Assembly: GCF_900220975.1 (NCBI RefSeq)
Contig: NZ_OBQD01000002.1
Location: 248,001 to 312,000, forward strand
DNA length: 64,000 nt
Origin: Rhizobium subbaraonis
GTDB lineage: Bacteria; Pseudomonadota; Alphaproteobacteria; Rhizobiales; Rhizobiaceae
Direction: 5' to 3'
This document shows positions 16,929 to 26,160 of this stretch, piece after piece (position 1 is the stretch's first letter; each line of letters begins with the position of its first letter). Position numbers and translations under genes: made by a program. Below the pieces are notes generated by a model that was not told the DNA's origin, searched no databases, and was given only the letters and a program-made list of their open reading frames with translations.

Positions 16929-17903
16929 TCACTTTGCATCATCGGACGTCAGCAGCTTTCCGGTCACCGGAATGACTTTCGCAGGCGGTTCCTGGCCGGC
17001 GACGACGTAGTTATAAAGCATCACGCTGGAATCGAGCGCCTGCTGGTAGGGCGCCTGGTCGAGGAGCCCGACCATCTCGCCCGTCTTCAGGTACTGCATG
17101 TTGTCGGGCGTATGGTCGAACCCGACGACGCCGACCTTGCCGGTGAGGTTGAGATCCTTGACTGCCTTCGCCGCGCCAAATGGGCCGCCCGCCGTCACAT
17201 ACACCATCGAGAGGTCGGGATTGGCGGTCATCATGTCCTGCACGAGCGAATAGGCCGATTCGGCCTTGTCCTTGTTCTCGAACGGCCCGACGATCTGGAT
17301 GTCCGGGAAGGTGGCCTTGAGATAATCCAGCGCACCGTTCATGCGCTGGGTGTGCTGGGTGGCGCCGAAGTAGCCGGTGATGACGCCGAGCTTGCCCTTG
17401 CCGTCCATCTTCTCGGCAATGAACTCGCCGATCTGCCTGCCCGCCGAGGTCGCGTCCTGGCCGATGAAGGCAAGGCGCCTGGATTCCGTCGCCCCCTCGG
17501 CGACGATATTGAAGACCGGAACGCCCTCGTCGGTCGCCTCGTTGATGATGCGCGCCGTGCCGTCGAAGATCGGCACCACGACGATGCCGTCATATTTCTT
17601 GGCGAGCGCCCCCTCGATGCCGGCAACGACGGCTTCCGCAGAAAGCTCGTCGCCGAGATCGACGAAATCCACCGTCGCGTCGAACTTCGAAAGATAATCG
17701 TTGGCGGCCTTCGCCCCCTCCGTCACCGGCGTCCAGAACGGGTTGTTCTGGAACGACAGGAACGCGATCCGGACGGGCCCTTTGGTGTTTTCGACCGCGG
17801 CGACGCTGCCGCCCTGCGGCGCCTCGGCTGCAAGTGCGGGAAGCGACATGGTCGTGGCGGCAACCGCCGCAAGCGTCATAGTCCTGAGTTTGTTGAAAAG
17901 CAT
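16929..17903 (-). CDS. CUT2 sugar-binding periplasmic protein
   Basis: 324 residues from ATG 17903, supported by GGAGGAGA 5 nt upstream; an in-frame ATG at 17921 lacks such a site. A signal peptide with cleavage after ALA (SLPALAAEAP) precedes a type-1 periplasmic binding domain similar to RbsB and related proteins (IAFLSFQNNPFWTPVTEGAK; the hinge segment KVGVVGFDHTPDN). It delivers the sugar to the permease encoded upstream and the ATPase encoded downstream. The tight spacing (25 nt after the permease gene) marks one transcription unit. Confidence 0.92.
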   Translation of the reverse strand: MLFNKLRTMTLAAVAATTMSLPALAAEAPQGGSVAAVENTKGPVRIAFLSFQNNPFWTPVTEGAKAANDYLSKFDATVDFVDLGDELSAEAVVAGIEGALAKKYDGIVVVPIFDGTARIINEATDEGVPVFNIVAEGATESRRLAFIGQDATSAGRQIGEFIAEKMDGKGKLGVITGYFGATQHTQRMNGALDYLKATFPDIQIVGPFENKDKAESAYSLVQDMMTANPDLSMVYVTAGGPFGAAKAVKDLNLTGKVGVVGFDHTPDNMQYLKTGEMVGLLDQAPYQQALDSSVMLYNYVVAGQEPPAKVIPVTGKLLTSDDAK

Positions 17904-17928
17904 GTTCGTCTCCTCCATCAAATATCTA

Positions 17929-18894
17929 TCAGTCGTCGTCGCCGCCGCGCTGCAGCCCGTCCAGGCCGACGGCGAAGATGATCACCAGCCCCTTCGTCAC
18001 CACCTGCCAGTAGGCGGAAATGCCGAGCAGCACGAAAGCGTTGTTGAGAAGCGCCATCAGAAGCGCGCCGATGACCACCCCGAGAATCGAGCCGCGACCG
18101 CCACTGAGGGCGGTGCCGCCGAGGATGACGGCGGCGATGACGTCGAGTTCGTAGCCCATGCCGAGGTTCGGATCGGCACTGGCGAGATTGCCGGCAAGGA
18201 TCAGCCCGCCCAGGCCCGCGAGCAGACCGCAGAACGCAAAGACGAAGAGCCGGATGGCGCGCAGGTTCACGCCCGCGAGCCGCGACGCCTTCGGATTGTC
18301 GCCGATCGCGTAGATTTCGCGGCCGATGACGGTCCGGCTGGCGAACAGGTGCACGACCACGGCCAGCACGATCATTAGCAGGAAGGACACCGGAATATCA
18401 AAGATGCGCCCGGCGCCCACGAACTCCGCAAAGCCGCCGAACGGCACCGGAATGCCGCCGGTCATCAGAAGCGCGATGCCGCGCGCGATCGAAAGCGTAC
18501 CGAGCGTGGCGATGAACGGATTGATGCGAAAGCGGGTGTAGAGCACGCCATTGACGAGGCCGCAGGCAAGGCCTGTCAGCAGGCCCGCCGTGAGGCCAAT
18601 GGCCTCGCTGCCCGTATCCCGCATCAGTACTGCTGCCACCACCGCCGACAGGCCGATTACCGAGCCGACCGACAGGTCGATGCCGCGCGCGATGATCACG
18701 AGCGCCTGGCCGAGCGCGACGATGGCGACGACCGAGGCCTGGCGACCGACGTTCAGCAGGTTGCGCGGCTCGAGAAAATAATCGCTTGCGAAGGAGAGGT
18801 AGATAGCGACGGCGGCAAGCATCGCGAAGACCGAGGCCTCACGATGGCGGCCAAGGCCGCGCACGAATGTCAGTCCTGCCTGCATGGCGATCAC
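17929..18894 (-). CDS. CUT2 sugar importer permease (RbsC type)
   Basis: 321 residues with eight to ten hydrophobic helices and the family signature around GRQASVVAIVALGQALVIIA and GIDLSVGSVIGLSAVVAAVL. The EAA-like cytoplasmic loop (IGREIYAIGDNPKASRLAGV) that contacts the ATPase is present. Its ATG overlaps the stop of the crotonase gene by 4 nt, so the sugar transporter and the CoA enzymes are translationally coupled. Confidence 0.93.
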   Translation of the reverse strand: MIAMQAGLTFVRGLGRHREASVFAMLAAVAIYLSFASDYFLEPRNLLNVGRQASVVAIVALGQALVIIARGIDLSVGSVIGLSAVVAAVLMRDTGSEAIGLTAGLLTGLACGLVNGVLYTRFRINPFIATLGTLSIARGIALLMTGGIPVPFGGFAEFVGAGRIFDIPVSFLLMIVLAVVVHLFASRTVIGREIYAIGDNPKASRLAGVNLRAIRLFVFAFCGLLAGLGGLILAGNLASADPNLGMGYELDVIAAVILGGTALSGGRGSILGVVIGALLMALLNNAFVLLGISAYWQVVTKGLVIIFAVGLDGLQRGGDDD

Positions 18895-19661
18895 CGGCGC
18901 CTGAAGACAGGCGCGCGCTTTTCCTTGAAGGCGGCCCGTCCTTCGGCGGCGTCCTGCGTGGCAAAGCAGATCGTCTGCAGGTCACGCTCGTATTCGATCG
19001 CCTTGTCGATCGGCATCGAGACCGCGGCCTTCAGATTGGCCTTGGCCGTCTCGGCGGCGATCGGCGCCCGCGAGGCAATGACCTCCGCGATCGCGCGCGC
19101 CCGCGGCAGAAGTTCGTCCGGCGCGATGACTTCGCTGACGAGGCCCCAGGACAGCGCCTTTTCCGCCGGGATCGTGTCGCCCGTCATCAGCATCAGCGCG
19201 GCGTTGGAGGCGCCGATCGAATGCATGAGATGGGCGGCCATGCCGCCGCCACCGATCCAGCCGAGCTTGATCTCGGGGGCGGCGAACTGGGCATTGTCCG
19301 AGGCAATACGGATGTCACAGGACATCGCCGTTTCAAGACCGCCGCCGAGCGCATATCCATTAACGGCGCAGATCGTCGGCTTCAGCAGCGCGCGGAAGGC
19401 GTCGCAATAGTCGGGACGGTTGCGGAACTGCCATGGCGTCTCGTAGGTGTCGAGCTCGCGGATATCGGAGCCGGCGCAAAAGGCGCGTTCCCCCGCGCCC
19501 GTCAGGATGACGCACCGGATCGTGTCGCTGTCGTTACACTCTCCGACGGCGGCTACGATCGCATCGGCCATCTCCGGCGTCACCGCGTTGAGTTTCTGCG
19601 GACGGTTGAGCGTGATCGTGGCGATGGCACCGTCCACGGCAAAGAGGATGTCTTCGGTCAT
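18891..19661 (-). CDS. enoyl-CoA hydratase/isomerase (crotonase) family
   Basis: 256 residues from ATG 19661 (AGGA 8 nt upstream); the longer frame above it is a shadow of the preceding gene. Hydrates or isomerises an acyl-CoA. The oxyanion-hole segment GAGERAFCAGSDI, and both catalytic glutamates of true hydratases are visible: one in LGGGLETAMSCDIRIAS (position of rat Glu144) and one in AAPEIKLGWIGGGG (Glu164). The substrate could be a short enoyl-CoA or an aromatic side chain. It lies between a signal-less binding-protein homologue and the sugar permease, an unusual place for a crotonase. Confidence 0.9.
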   Translation of the reverse strand: MTEDILFAVDGAIATITLNRPQKLNAVTPEMADAIVAAVGECNDSDTIRCVILTGAGERAFCAGSDIRELDTYETPWQFRNRPDYCDAFRALLKPTICAVNGYALGGGLETAMSCDIRIASDNAQFAAPEIKLGWIGGGGMAAHLMHSIGASNAALMLMTGDTIPAEKALSWGLVSEVIAPDELLPRARAIAEVIASRAPIAAETAKANLKAAVSMPIDKAIEYERDLQTICFATQDAAEGRAAFKEKRAPVFRRR

Positions 19662-19668
19662 GTCATTC

Positions 19669-20817
19669 CTACCTTTCGCCGCCGGCTGAGCGGTGGCTTG
19701 CGTAAAGGGTCTGCAATCGATCGAGCGCGCCACCGGCCGGTGCCCCTTCCTCGAAGGCCTGCCGCAGCAGTGCCGACGCCTGTCCCTGGAAGGCGATGTA
19801 GCCGTCGTGGCGCGGGCGGACATAGGCCTGCTCCAGCGTATCGGCGGTGTTTTCGTAGAAGCTGCCCCACCGGGCATTCACCCCGCCGTCGTGCCAGGCC
19901 TCGCGGCGTGACGGCTGGCCGTCATGGTCGGGGATGAAGCCGACCTGCGCTTCCCGTCCCATCAGCCAGAGAAGGTGCTGCTTCAGGGCGGGGGTAACCT
20001 CGCATCGCTTGGAGATGCCGATGCCCGTCCCGCCCAGCGTCGAGCCCGGTCGTCCGCCGGCGACAGCCCGCGGTGCGTTATGGAAGGTGATCGCGTGGCC
20101 GCTGCCGGGGGCGGCATAGTTCACGTAGCCGTAGACCAGCGGGCAAAGGATTACGTCGTCGTTCTCAGCCATGTGGCCGAGGATTCCGATCGGGTTCTTG
20201 TCCCTGACAGACCGCGGACTGCGCGAGGCCAGATCGGACATCAGGTCGTAGACGCGCTTTCCGGTCTCGACGGAGACCAGAATGTCGGGGTCCCTTTCAG
20301 CCGGGGGCTCGCCAAAGGCGGCAGCGATCGACAGGAAGGAGAGCGCGGCGTGCGGGCCGGCAAGCGAAAGCGCCACCCTGCCCGTTTGCCGCGACAGGGA
20401 GACGACGTCTTCCCACAGGCCCGGCACGGCCGCGGGCAAGAGGTCTGTGCGGGCGGCCAGCACCTGCGTCGCCGCGTCGAGCGGCAGCGCCCAATGGGCG
20501 CCCGCGAACCGATAGCTGCGCAAGGACGGGCCGATGCTGTCCGCCTCGATCGCCCGCACCGTCTCCTCGCCGAACACCTCCCCCAGCGACTGGAGGCAAT
20601 CCCCGGCGAGGGCCTCGCCGACATGCGGATGATCGAGCACGACGAGGTCGTAGCGCGCGCAGAGATCGGCGATCGGATGGGACTCGAAGCCTTCGAGCGG
20701 CTGCTTTTCCCATTCAATTGCAAGGCCGCTTTCGGCAAGCTCCGGGCGTCTTGCTGCCGCAGCGAGGGCGTTGTAGCCGCGCGGGTGGTCCCACGTCAGC
20801 CCTTTCAGACGCTGCAT
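19669..20817 (-). CDS. binding-protein-like protein without a signal peptide
   Basis: 382 residues from ATG 20817 (GGAG 8 nt upstream). The overall pattern is that of a class II ABC solute-binding protein of the carbohydrate type (FAGAHWALPLDAATQVLAARTD; PGSTLGGTGIGISKRCEVTP), but the N-terminus MQRLKGLTWDHPRGYNALAA is polar and no secretion signal, Tat motif or lipobox exists. It would stay in the cytoplasm. Its stop lies 7 nt before the crotonase gene, and its start overlaps the tail of the CoA-transferase gene. Orthologues next to CaiB and crotonase genes are known in rhizobia by annotation, but I know no tested function; a cytosolic ligand-binding or chaperone role is a guess. Confidence 0.7.
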   Translation of the reverse strand: MQRLKGLTWDHPRGYNALAAAARRPELAESGLAIEWEKQPLEGFESHPIADLCARYDLVVLDHPHVGEALAGDCLQSLGEVFGEETVRAIEADSIGPSLRSYRFAGAHWALPLDAATQVLAARTDLLPAAVPGLWEDVVSLSRQTGRVALSLAGPHAALSFLSIAAAFGEPPAERDPDILVSVETGKRVYDLMSDLASRSPRSVRDKNPIGILGHMAENDDVILCPLVYGYVNYAAPGSGHAITFHNAPRAVAGGRPGSTLGGTGIGISKRCEVTPALKQHLLWLMGREAQVGFIPDHDGQPSRREAWHDGGVNARWGSFYENTADTLEQAYVRPRHDGYIAFQGQASALLRQAFEEGAPAGGALDRLQTLYASHRSAGGER

Positions 20818-20819
20818 GG

Positions 20820-22013
20820 TCAAAGCTCCCCGGAGGCCACGGCCCCCGCCTGCTCCAGCCCGGCGATACGGGCGTCGTCGTAGCCGGCCTCCTTGAGGAT
20901 CTCGCGCGTATGCTGGCCGACGATCGGCGCGCCGCGGTCGATGGTCGATGGCGTCTTGGAGAACTTGATCGGGAAGCCGGGCGTCTTCACCCGCCCCTCG
21001 GTCGGATGGTCATATTCGACGAAGGTGCCATTGTGCTTGATCTGCGCATCCTCGACGAGATCGGCATAGCCGTAGACCGGACCGCACCAGATGTCGGCGG
21101 CGCGCATCCGCTCCAGCCATTCTGCGGACGTTCGGGTCTTCAGTCGTTCGCGGGTCTTGGCGAAGATCTCGTCACGCTTGGTCCAGCTGTCGACTTCGTC
21201 CTCCATCGTCAGGAAGCTTTCCTCGCCGATCACCTCGCCCAGCGTCTTCAGCTTGGGGAAGGCGACGATGATGAACCCGTCGCTGGTGGCAAAGGCGCCA
21301 TAGGGTGCGCGGATATAGACATGCGCGTGCGGTTCGGCCGAGCGGGTCTGCGGTTTGTTGCCGATGGTGAAAACCGACAGCTCCTGCATCTGGATCGTCG
21401 CGATCGCGTCCAGCATGTTGACCTGCACGAGCTGCCCTTCCCCCGTCCGCTCCCTGTGGAAGAGGGCCGCGAGTGCGCCTTCGAAGGCGCTGTAGGCCGT
21501 GATCGCATCAACGAGATACTGGCCGGCCGCCGTCGGCGCCTCGTCGCCGCGTCCGGCCGAAAGCATGGCGCCGGACATGCCCTGCAGCACGAGATCCTGT
21601 CCGGGCCGGTTAATGTAGGGGCCATCCTCGCCATAGCCGGACATGGAGACATAGACGAGCCGCGGATTGATCTTCGACAGGGTTTCGTAGTCGACGCCGA
21701 GACGCTTCGCCACGCCCGGGCGATAGTTCTGCAGGAAGACGTCGGCCGTCTTCACGAGGTCGAGCAACACCTGCTTGCCCTCGGCCGACTTGAGGTCGAC
21801 GGCGAGCGACCGCTTGTTGCGGTTCAGCGACAGGAACGAGACGTTGATCTTGTTTCCGCCGGCCCCGCCCGCCGAGACATGCCGCTGCCATTCGCCGGTG
21901 ACCGGCTCCACCTTGATCACGTCGGCCCCGAGATCGCCGAGCCTTTGCGCGGCGAACGGCCCGGCCATGGCGATCGAGCAGTCGAGGACACGAAATCCGC
22001 TAAGAATTCCCAT
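20820..22013 (-). CDS. CaiB/BaiF family (class III) CoA-transferase
   Basis: 397 residues, the normal size. Moves CoA between a donor thioester and a carboxylic acid. N-terminal FRVLDCSIAMAGPFAAQRLG and DLGADVIKVEPVTGE are family landmarks, and the catalytic Asp is in RPGQDLVLQGMSG (about residue 140). It would activate an organic acid released by the pathway, making the substrate of the crotonase encoded two genes downstream. GAACTGAAAG precedes the ATG. It is followed by the signal-less binding-protein homologue with a 3-nt overlap at the start codons. Confidence 0.9.
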   Translation of the reverse strand: MGILSGFRVLDCSIAMAGPFAAQRLGDLGADVIKVEPVTGEWQRHVSAGGAGGNKINVSFLSLNRNKRSLAVDLKSAEGKQVLLDLVKTADVFLQNYRPGVAKRLGVDYETLSKINPRLVYVSMSGYGEDGPYINRPGQDLVLQGMSGAMLSAGRGDEAPTAAGQYLVDAITAYSAFEGALAALFHRERTGEGQLVQVNMLDAIATIQMQELSVFTIGNKPQTRSAEPHAHVYIRAPYGAFATSDGFIIVAFPKLKTLGEVIGEESFLTMEDEVDSWTKRDEIFAKTRERLKTRTSAEWLERMRAADIWCGPVYGYADLVEDAQIKHNGTFVEYDHPTEGRVKTPGFPIKFSKTPSTIDRGAPIVGQHTREILKEAGYDDARIAGLEQAGAVASGEL

Positions 22014-22043
22014 TTCTTTCAGTTCCTTGAGTGTGACAAAGGG

Positions 22044-22838
22044 TCAGTGCATCACCCAGCCGCCATCGACGTTCAGCGTCTGGCCGGTGATGAAACCTGC
22101 AGCATCGGAAATCAGGAACGTCAGGGCGGCGGCGATATCGGCAGGGCTGCCGCGCCGCTTGACCGCCTGATGCTCCAGCACGAACCGCGTGTAGCCTTCC
22201 GGATCCGGGTGGATCTTCTCCGCATCCGTCGGAAAGGCACCGGGCGCCACGGCATTGACGGTGATGCCGTAGGCGCCGAATTCGCGCGCCCAGGCCCGCG
22301 TCAGCCCGACGAGCGCGCCCTTGGACTGCACGTAGGGTGCAAGGTTCGCCCACCCGCCATAGACGGTGACGCTGGAAATGTTGACGATGCGCCCCCAACC
22401 CTGTTTGCGCATATGCGGCAGGGCCGCCTGGACGCAGACAATGCCTGCATCGACATTCACCCGTTGAACCGCCTGGAAATCTTCGATGCCGTATTCCTCG
22501 AAGGGCTTCGAGGGATAGATGGCGGCGTTGTTGATGACGACGTCGATGCCGCCGACCTCGCCGGTCAAGCGGTCGAGCTCCGCTCGCAGGCCTAGAAGGT
22601 CGGAGAGGTCGATCACCCGCACCGTGAGGCCCTTCAGGCCCTCTCTCGCCGCCGCATCAAGCAATGCTCGCGTCTTGCTCTCGTCATTGTCGATGGCGAC
22701 GACCCTGGCACCGCCACGCAGGAAACTCAGCGTCGTATCGGTGCCAAGGCCGCCGGCCGCCCCCGTGTAGAGTATGACCTTGCCTGAAATCGACATGGCG
22801 GAAAGCGTCTCCTTGGCTGGGGAAAGCTGGAGGTTCAT
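22044..22838 (-). CDS. short-chain dehydrogenase/reductase
   Basis: 264 residues from ATG 22838, which overlaps the upstream stop (ATGA) and has GGAGG 6 nt before it; an internal ATG at 22796 would remove 14 residues. NAD(P)-dependent Rossmann enzyme: cofactor loop TGAAGGLGTDT, NNAAIYPS, catalytic Ser in NISSVTVYGG and Tyr-x3-Lys in YVQSKGAL. An Asp following strand 2 (VVAIDNDESK) suggests NAD preference. Substrate probably a sugar-derived alcohol or ketone given the flanking genes, which is inference. Confidence 0.88.
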   Translation of the reverse strand: MNLQLSPAKETLSAMSISGKVILYTGAAGGLGTDTTLSFLRGGARVVAIDNDESKTRALLDAAAREGLKGLTVRVIDLSDLLGLRAELDRLTGEVGGIDVVINNAAIYPSKPFEEYGIEDFQAVQRVNVDAGIVCVQAALPHMRKQGWGRIVNISSVTVYGGWANLAPYVQSKGALVGLTRAWAREFGAYGITVNAVAPGAFPTDAEKIHPDPEGYTRFVLEHQAVKRRGSPADIAAALTFLISDAAGFITGQTLNVDGGWVMH

Positions 22839-24016
22839 CGCCGGCCTCCGATTTCCGCGTGGTTGCCGGTGGGTTCCGGGAACTCTTCGGCCGGCTGCCC
22901 CGAAAGCCCCCGGATTCTCCGCTCGCTCGCCGCAATAGCTTCGGCATCGGGCAGGATGCGGAAGGTGGTGTCGTAGCGGCGCTCCTCGCCATGTTCGAGC
23001 CAGATGAGTTCGCCGCGTTCGCGCGCTGCGGTGTGGCCGAGCACGTGGTTGGTCGACGGTTCGATGCCCAGCGCATATTGGCCCGACTGCAGGTTCTGCC
23101 ACTCGTACATGCAGGGGAACTGGTCCTTGCGGGTGACGACTTCGAAACCGATGCCGAGCGCGTCGTTGACGAGTGCCACCGGCACTTCGCCGTTGCCGTC
23201 GGCGATCATCTCGTGTTGCCAGACCTGCTCGTGGAAGTTCATCTGCGGCGCCGGCATGGTGCGGTAGCCGACTTCCTGCTTGCGATAGTCGGCCCCCGCA
23301 TGCGCCGCCCAGACCACCTCCTTGAGCGGCGCGAGATAGCGCGACTTTTCCGCCAAAACCGGGTGGCCCACATTGATGTGGTAGCAGTACATGTGCGGCG
23401 TGCGGTAGAAGCCACGGTTGACGACCCGGTCGGTCAGCCTGATGTCGTTGGTGCCGGCCTTGATCTCGATACGGCGGACGAGTTCCAGATGCTCGCCGAA
23501 CACCGTTCCCTGCGTCACCACGCCCTCGCACCAGAGGACGCAGTCGTCGCCCTCCCAGTCTTCGCCGTAACCGGTGAGCTTGCCCGGAATGGTGCCGATG
23601 CGGCCGTGCAGCGAATGGCTGATGGTCTTGCGCGGGCCGTAGACGTAGGTGTCGCCGGGCTCGTCGTTCATGAACAGGATGTGGTCGAGGCCGCAGGTGA
23701 CCATCAGACCCGAGAAGGAGCGCAGCCACGCCAGCCCGCCCTCGCCCTCATATTCGGCAAGGCCCGGATGCTTGAAGCCGGCCGGCGAGTTCCAGCCGAT
23801 CGCCATGCCGCGATATTCGCAGTCGGCAATGTCAAAGGCTCGGTCGATGAGAACGGTGAAGCGCAGCCCCGTACCGCTGCGAAACTCCAGCATGCGGATG
23901 CCGCGCTCGACACCGTCTCCGAGCGTCATCAGGCGCACGCCGGCAAATTGCGAAAAGGATCCGGCGCTGGCGGCAACGTCGCGGCGCGACATCGCCCTCC
24001 CGTAGAGTTCGACCAT
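22835..24016 (-). CDS. DUF4432 / aldose-1-epimerase-like protein
   Basis: 393 residues. Resembles the galactose-mutarotase-like fold family annotated DUF4432, whose members sit in sugar catabolic operons and are thought to act on sugar anomers or keto sugars. Visible landmarks: LRFTVLIDRAFDIADCEYRG, GLMVTCGLDHI, HSLHGRIGTIP and CYHINVGHPVL with conserved His residues that would lie in the active site. Stop overlaps the SDR start. The gene above ends 90 nt upstream, the largest gap in this part of the operon. Activity not predictable beyond epimerase or isomerase-like. Confidence 0.82.
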   Translation of the reverse strand: MVELYGRAMSRRDVAASAGSFSQFAGVRLMTLGDGVERGIRMLEFRSGTGLRFTVLIDRAFDIADCEYRGMAIGWNSPAGFKHPGLAEYEGEGGLAWLRSFSGLMVTCGLDHILFMNDEPGDTYVYGPRKTISHSLHGRIGTIPGKLTGYGEDWEGDDCVLWCEGVVTQGTVFGEHLELVRRIEIKAGTNDIRLTDRVVNRGFYRTPHMYCYHINVGHPVLAEKSRYLAPLKEVVWAAHAGADYRKQEVGYRTMPAPQMNFHEQVWQHEMIADGNGEVPVALVNDALGIGFEVVTRKDQFPCMYEWQNLQSGQYALGIEPSTNHVLGHTAARERGELIWLEHGEERRYDTTFRILPDAEAIAASERRIRGLSGQPAEEFPEPTGNHAEIGGRR

Positions 24017-24105
24017 GAGAGTATTCCTGTTGTGAGCCCGGTGTTGCGGACTGTCCTGTCTTCGGTTGAGGCGGCCGGACCAGGGCCCGGCTGCCGGATT
24101 GGCGT

Positions 24106-25020
24106 TTAGAGCCCGTTGGCGCGCAGCTTGCCGTCAAGGAACTTCTTGGCGCGCGGAACGTCGCTCTCATCGAGATGCTCGATGATGATCGGGATGTTCG
24201 GGTGCTTCTTGGAAAGCCGCTGGAGGTAGAGGTCGTAGTTCAGCGAACCCAGACCCGGTGCCGGCAGCTCGATCTCGCCGACCCCACGGAAGGTGTGGCT
24301 TTCGAGCGCCTCCGCATCGCCGATGTCGGCGTGTTTCTCCGTCTTGTCGTCGCCGGAACGCTTAACGTCCTTGGCGTGCGCGATCTTGATCTTGTCCGAC
24401 AGCGTGTCGAACACCTGGTTCAGGATCTCGTCCATGCGGTCGATGTTGTGGGATTCGAAGTAGTTGGTCGGGTCCATCAGCAGCCCGAGACCGGGATGGT
24501 CGACCTGGGCGAACATCTTCACCGTTTCCTCGACCGAGCCGACCACGTTGTTGACGTAGGTTTCCAGGAGGAAGACCGCGCCATGGTCATAGGCGTGCTG
24601 CGACAGGTCGGCGATGACCTTGCGGCATTCCTCGAAGCCTTCCTCGGTCTTGTTCTTCGGGTGATGCACCCAGTCGGATTCGGTGTTGAAGGTGCCGGTC
24701 TCGGAAATCACATAGGGCGTGCCGAGGTGCTGGGCGTAGCGGATGATTTCCTTCAGGTAGCCGACGCGGCGCTCGCGTTCGGCCTTGTCGGGATGGATGA
24801 TGTTCGTGTAGCCGGAGATGCAGCAGATCGGCAGGTTATGATCGCGGAACGTCTCGCGGATGCGAACGCACTTGTCCTTGGTGATCTGGCCGGCCGAAAG
24901 GTCGATATCCTTGAAGTGCATGTCGAGCTGGACGGTGTTGAAGCCGAGCGCCCTGATCTTCTGGGCCGTCTCCTCGAGCCCGTAGGGGAAATATCCGGAG
25001 AAAATGCCGGTTTGCATCAT
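24106..25020 (-). CDS. xylose-isomerase-like TIM-barrel sugar isomerase/epimerase
   Basis: 304 residues of the AP-endonuclease-2 superfamily. Metal ligands expected for the fold are visible in order: Glu in FLLETYVNN, Asp in LLMDPTNYF, His in KIAHAKDVKR and Glu in IIIEHLDE. Family members interconvert sugars or 3-keto sugars, and some perform beta-elimination from 3-keto glycosides together with a Gfo/Idh/MocA dehydrogenase, as in levoglucosan breakdown. That dehydrogenase is the gene 22 nt upstream here, so a paired reaction is likely. GGGAGG lies 9 nt before the ATG. Confidence 0.85.
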   Translation of the reverse strand: MMQTGIFSGYFPYGLEETAQKIRALGFNTVQLDMHFKDIDLSAGQITKDKCVRIRETFRDHNLPICCISGYTNIIHPDKAERERRVGYLKEIIRYAQHLGTPYVISETGTFNTESDWVHHPKNKTEEGFEECRKVIADLSQHAYDHGAVFLLETYVNNVVGSVEETVKMFAQVDHPGLGLLMDPTNYFESHNIDRMDEILNQVFDTLSDKIKIAHAKDVKRSGDDKTEKHADIGDAEALESHTFRGVGEIELPAPGLGSLNYDLYLQRLSKKHPNIPIIIEHLDESDVPRAKKFLDGKLRANGL

Positions 25021-25042
25021 GATGAAAATCCTCCCTTGGAAT

Positions 25043-26134
25043 TCAGTTGATTGCGATTTCTGAAAGCTTGACCGTTCGCCCCTCCTCGATGGAGCGGTAT
25101 CCCGCCTCCACGAGCGCGACGGTCTTGACGTTGTCGGCGACGGAGAGCGCCGGCGGCTCGCCGGACTTCACCGCATATTGCAGTTGCTCCATCACGCCGA
25201 CGAAGGCATGCGGGAACCACATGGTTGCCCATTCGGGCGAGACCCACTTGCCGCCGGTGGTCTTCTTCGAGGCGTAGGAAAGGGTGGACGGAGACCCGTC
25301 CGGCCAGCCGATGGTGCCCTGCGCCACACCGTCGGTCCCCTCGACGCGCCACTTGATATAGATGTCGCTGTCGAAACCCTCTTCGCGCGGCCCCGACCAG
25401 ACGTCCTCCATCGATACGGCAAGGACGCCGCTCGGGAACGTCAGGGTGGAAACGGTGATGCCGTCCTTGTGGGCGAATTTCGTGCGCGGGTCCGTGCGCG
25501 TCACCGTGGTGATCGCGTCGGGATCGCCGAACAGGAAGCGCAGCACATCAAGGTGGTGCACGCTCATGTTGGACAGCGTCAGCCGGTCGTAGTCCTCGAG
25601 GAAGGTCTGCCAGTGCGGGATGGCTCGCATCTCGATCGTCGCCATGACGGGGGTCCCGAGCTCGCCCCGGTCGAGGATCTGCTTCAGCACCCGCATCGAC
25701 TGGTCGTAGCGCATGTTCTGGTTGACCGAGAGGATCTTCCCGGCTCTCGCCGCCTCGTCGCGCAAAGCGCGGGCTTCGTCCAGCGTGAGCGCCAGCGGCT
25801 TCTGCGCCAGGATCGCCCTGATGTGCGGCTTGCCCAGCGCCTCGCGGATCAGTGCCGGCTGCTGGTCCGGCGGATAGGCGATGTCGAGGATCTCGACCTG
25901 CGGATCATCGATCAGCGCCGACGGCGTGTCATGCACCGTTGCAATGCCCCAGCGCTCGGCGACGGATTTCGCCTTGTCCGTCGTACGCGACGCGATGGCG
26001 ACGACTGGGAAGCCGGCCTCGTTGTAGGCAGCCAGGTGGCATTCGGCCATGATCATGCCGGCCCCGATGCAGCCGATCCTGTAATCCTTCACCCGCACCG
26101 GCGGATCAGGCACGAAGCCGTTCGAGTCGCTCAT
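25043..26134 (-). CDS. Gfo/Idh/MocA family NAD(P)-dependent dehydrogenase
   Basis: 363 residues from ATG 26134 (GGGAGG 5 nt upstream); ATG 26164 overlapping the ATPase stop is the alternative. N-terminal Rossmann motif GCIGAGMIMAECHLAAY; the usual EKP signature appears as LAQKPLAL, keeping the Lys but with Gln for Glu. The catalytic H-x-x-D region is in MSVHHLDVLRFLFG. The family oxidises a sugar or inositol hydroxyl. Placed between an importer and a TIM-barrel isomerase, it probably performs the first oxidation of the imported sugar. Confidence 0.88.
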   Translation of the reverse strand: MSDSNGFVPDPPVRVKDYRIGCIGAGMIMAECHLAAYNEAGFPVVAIASRTTDKAKSVAERWGIATVHDTPSALIDDPQVEILDIAYPPDQQPALIREALGKPHIRAILAQKPLALTLDEARALRDEAARAGKILSVNQNMRYDQSMRVLKQILDRGELGTPVMATIEMRAIPHWQTFLEDYDRLTLSNMSVHHLDVLRFLFGDPDAITTVTRTDPRTKFAHKDGITVSTLTFPSGVLAVSMEDVWSGPREEGFDSDIYIKWRVEGTDGVAQGTIGWPDGSPSTLSYASKKTTGGKWVSPEWATMWFPHAFVGVMEQLQYAVKSGEPPALSVADNVKTVALVEAGYRSIEEGRTVKLSEIAIN

Positions 26135-26160
26135 TCGTTCCTCCCATTTCATCTGTCTGT

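Noticed and set aside
20718-22595. 625-codon plus-strand open frame opposite the CaiB gene
   Set aside because: Shadow of the CoA-transferase and SDR genes; no motif, and those genes have intact catalytic residues.
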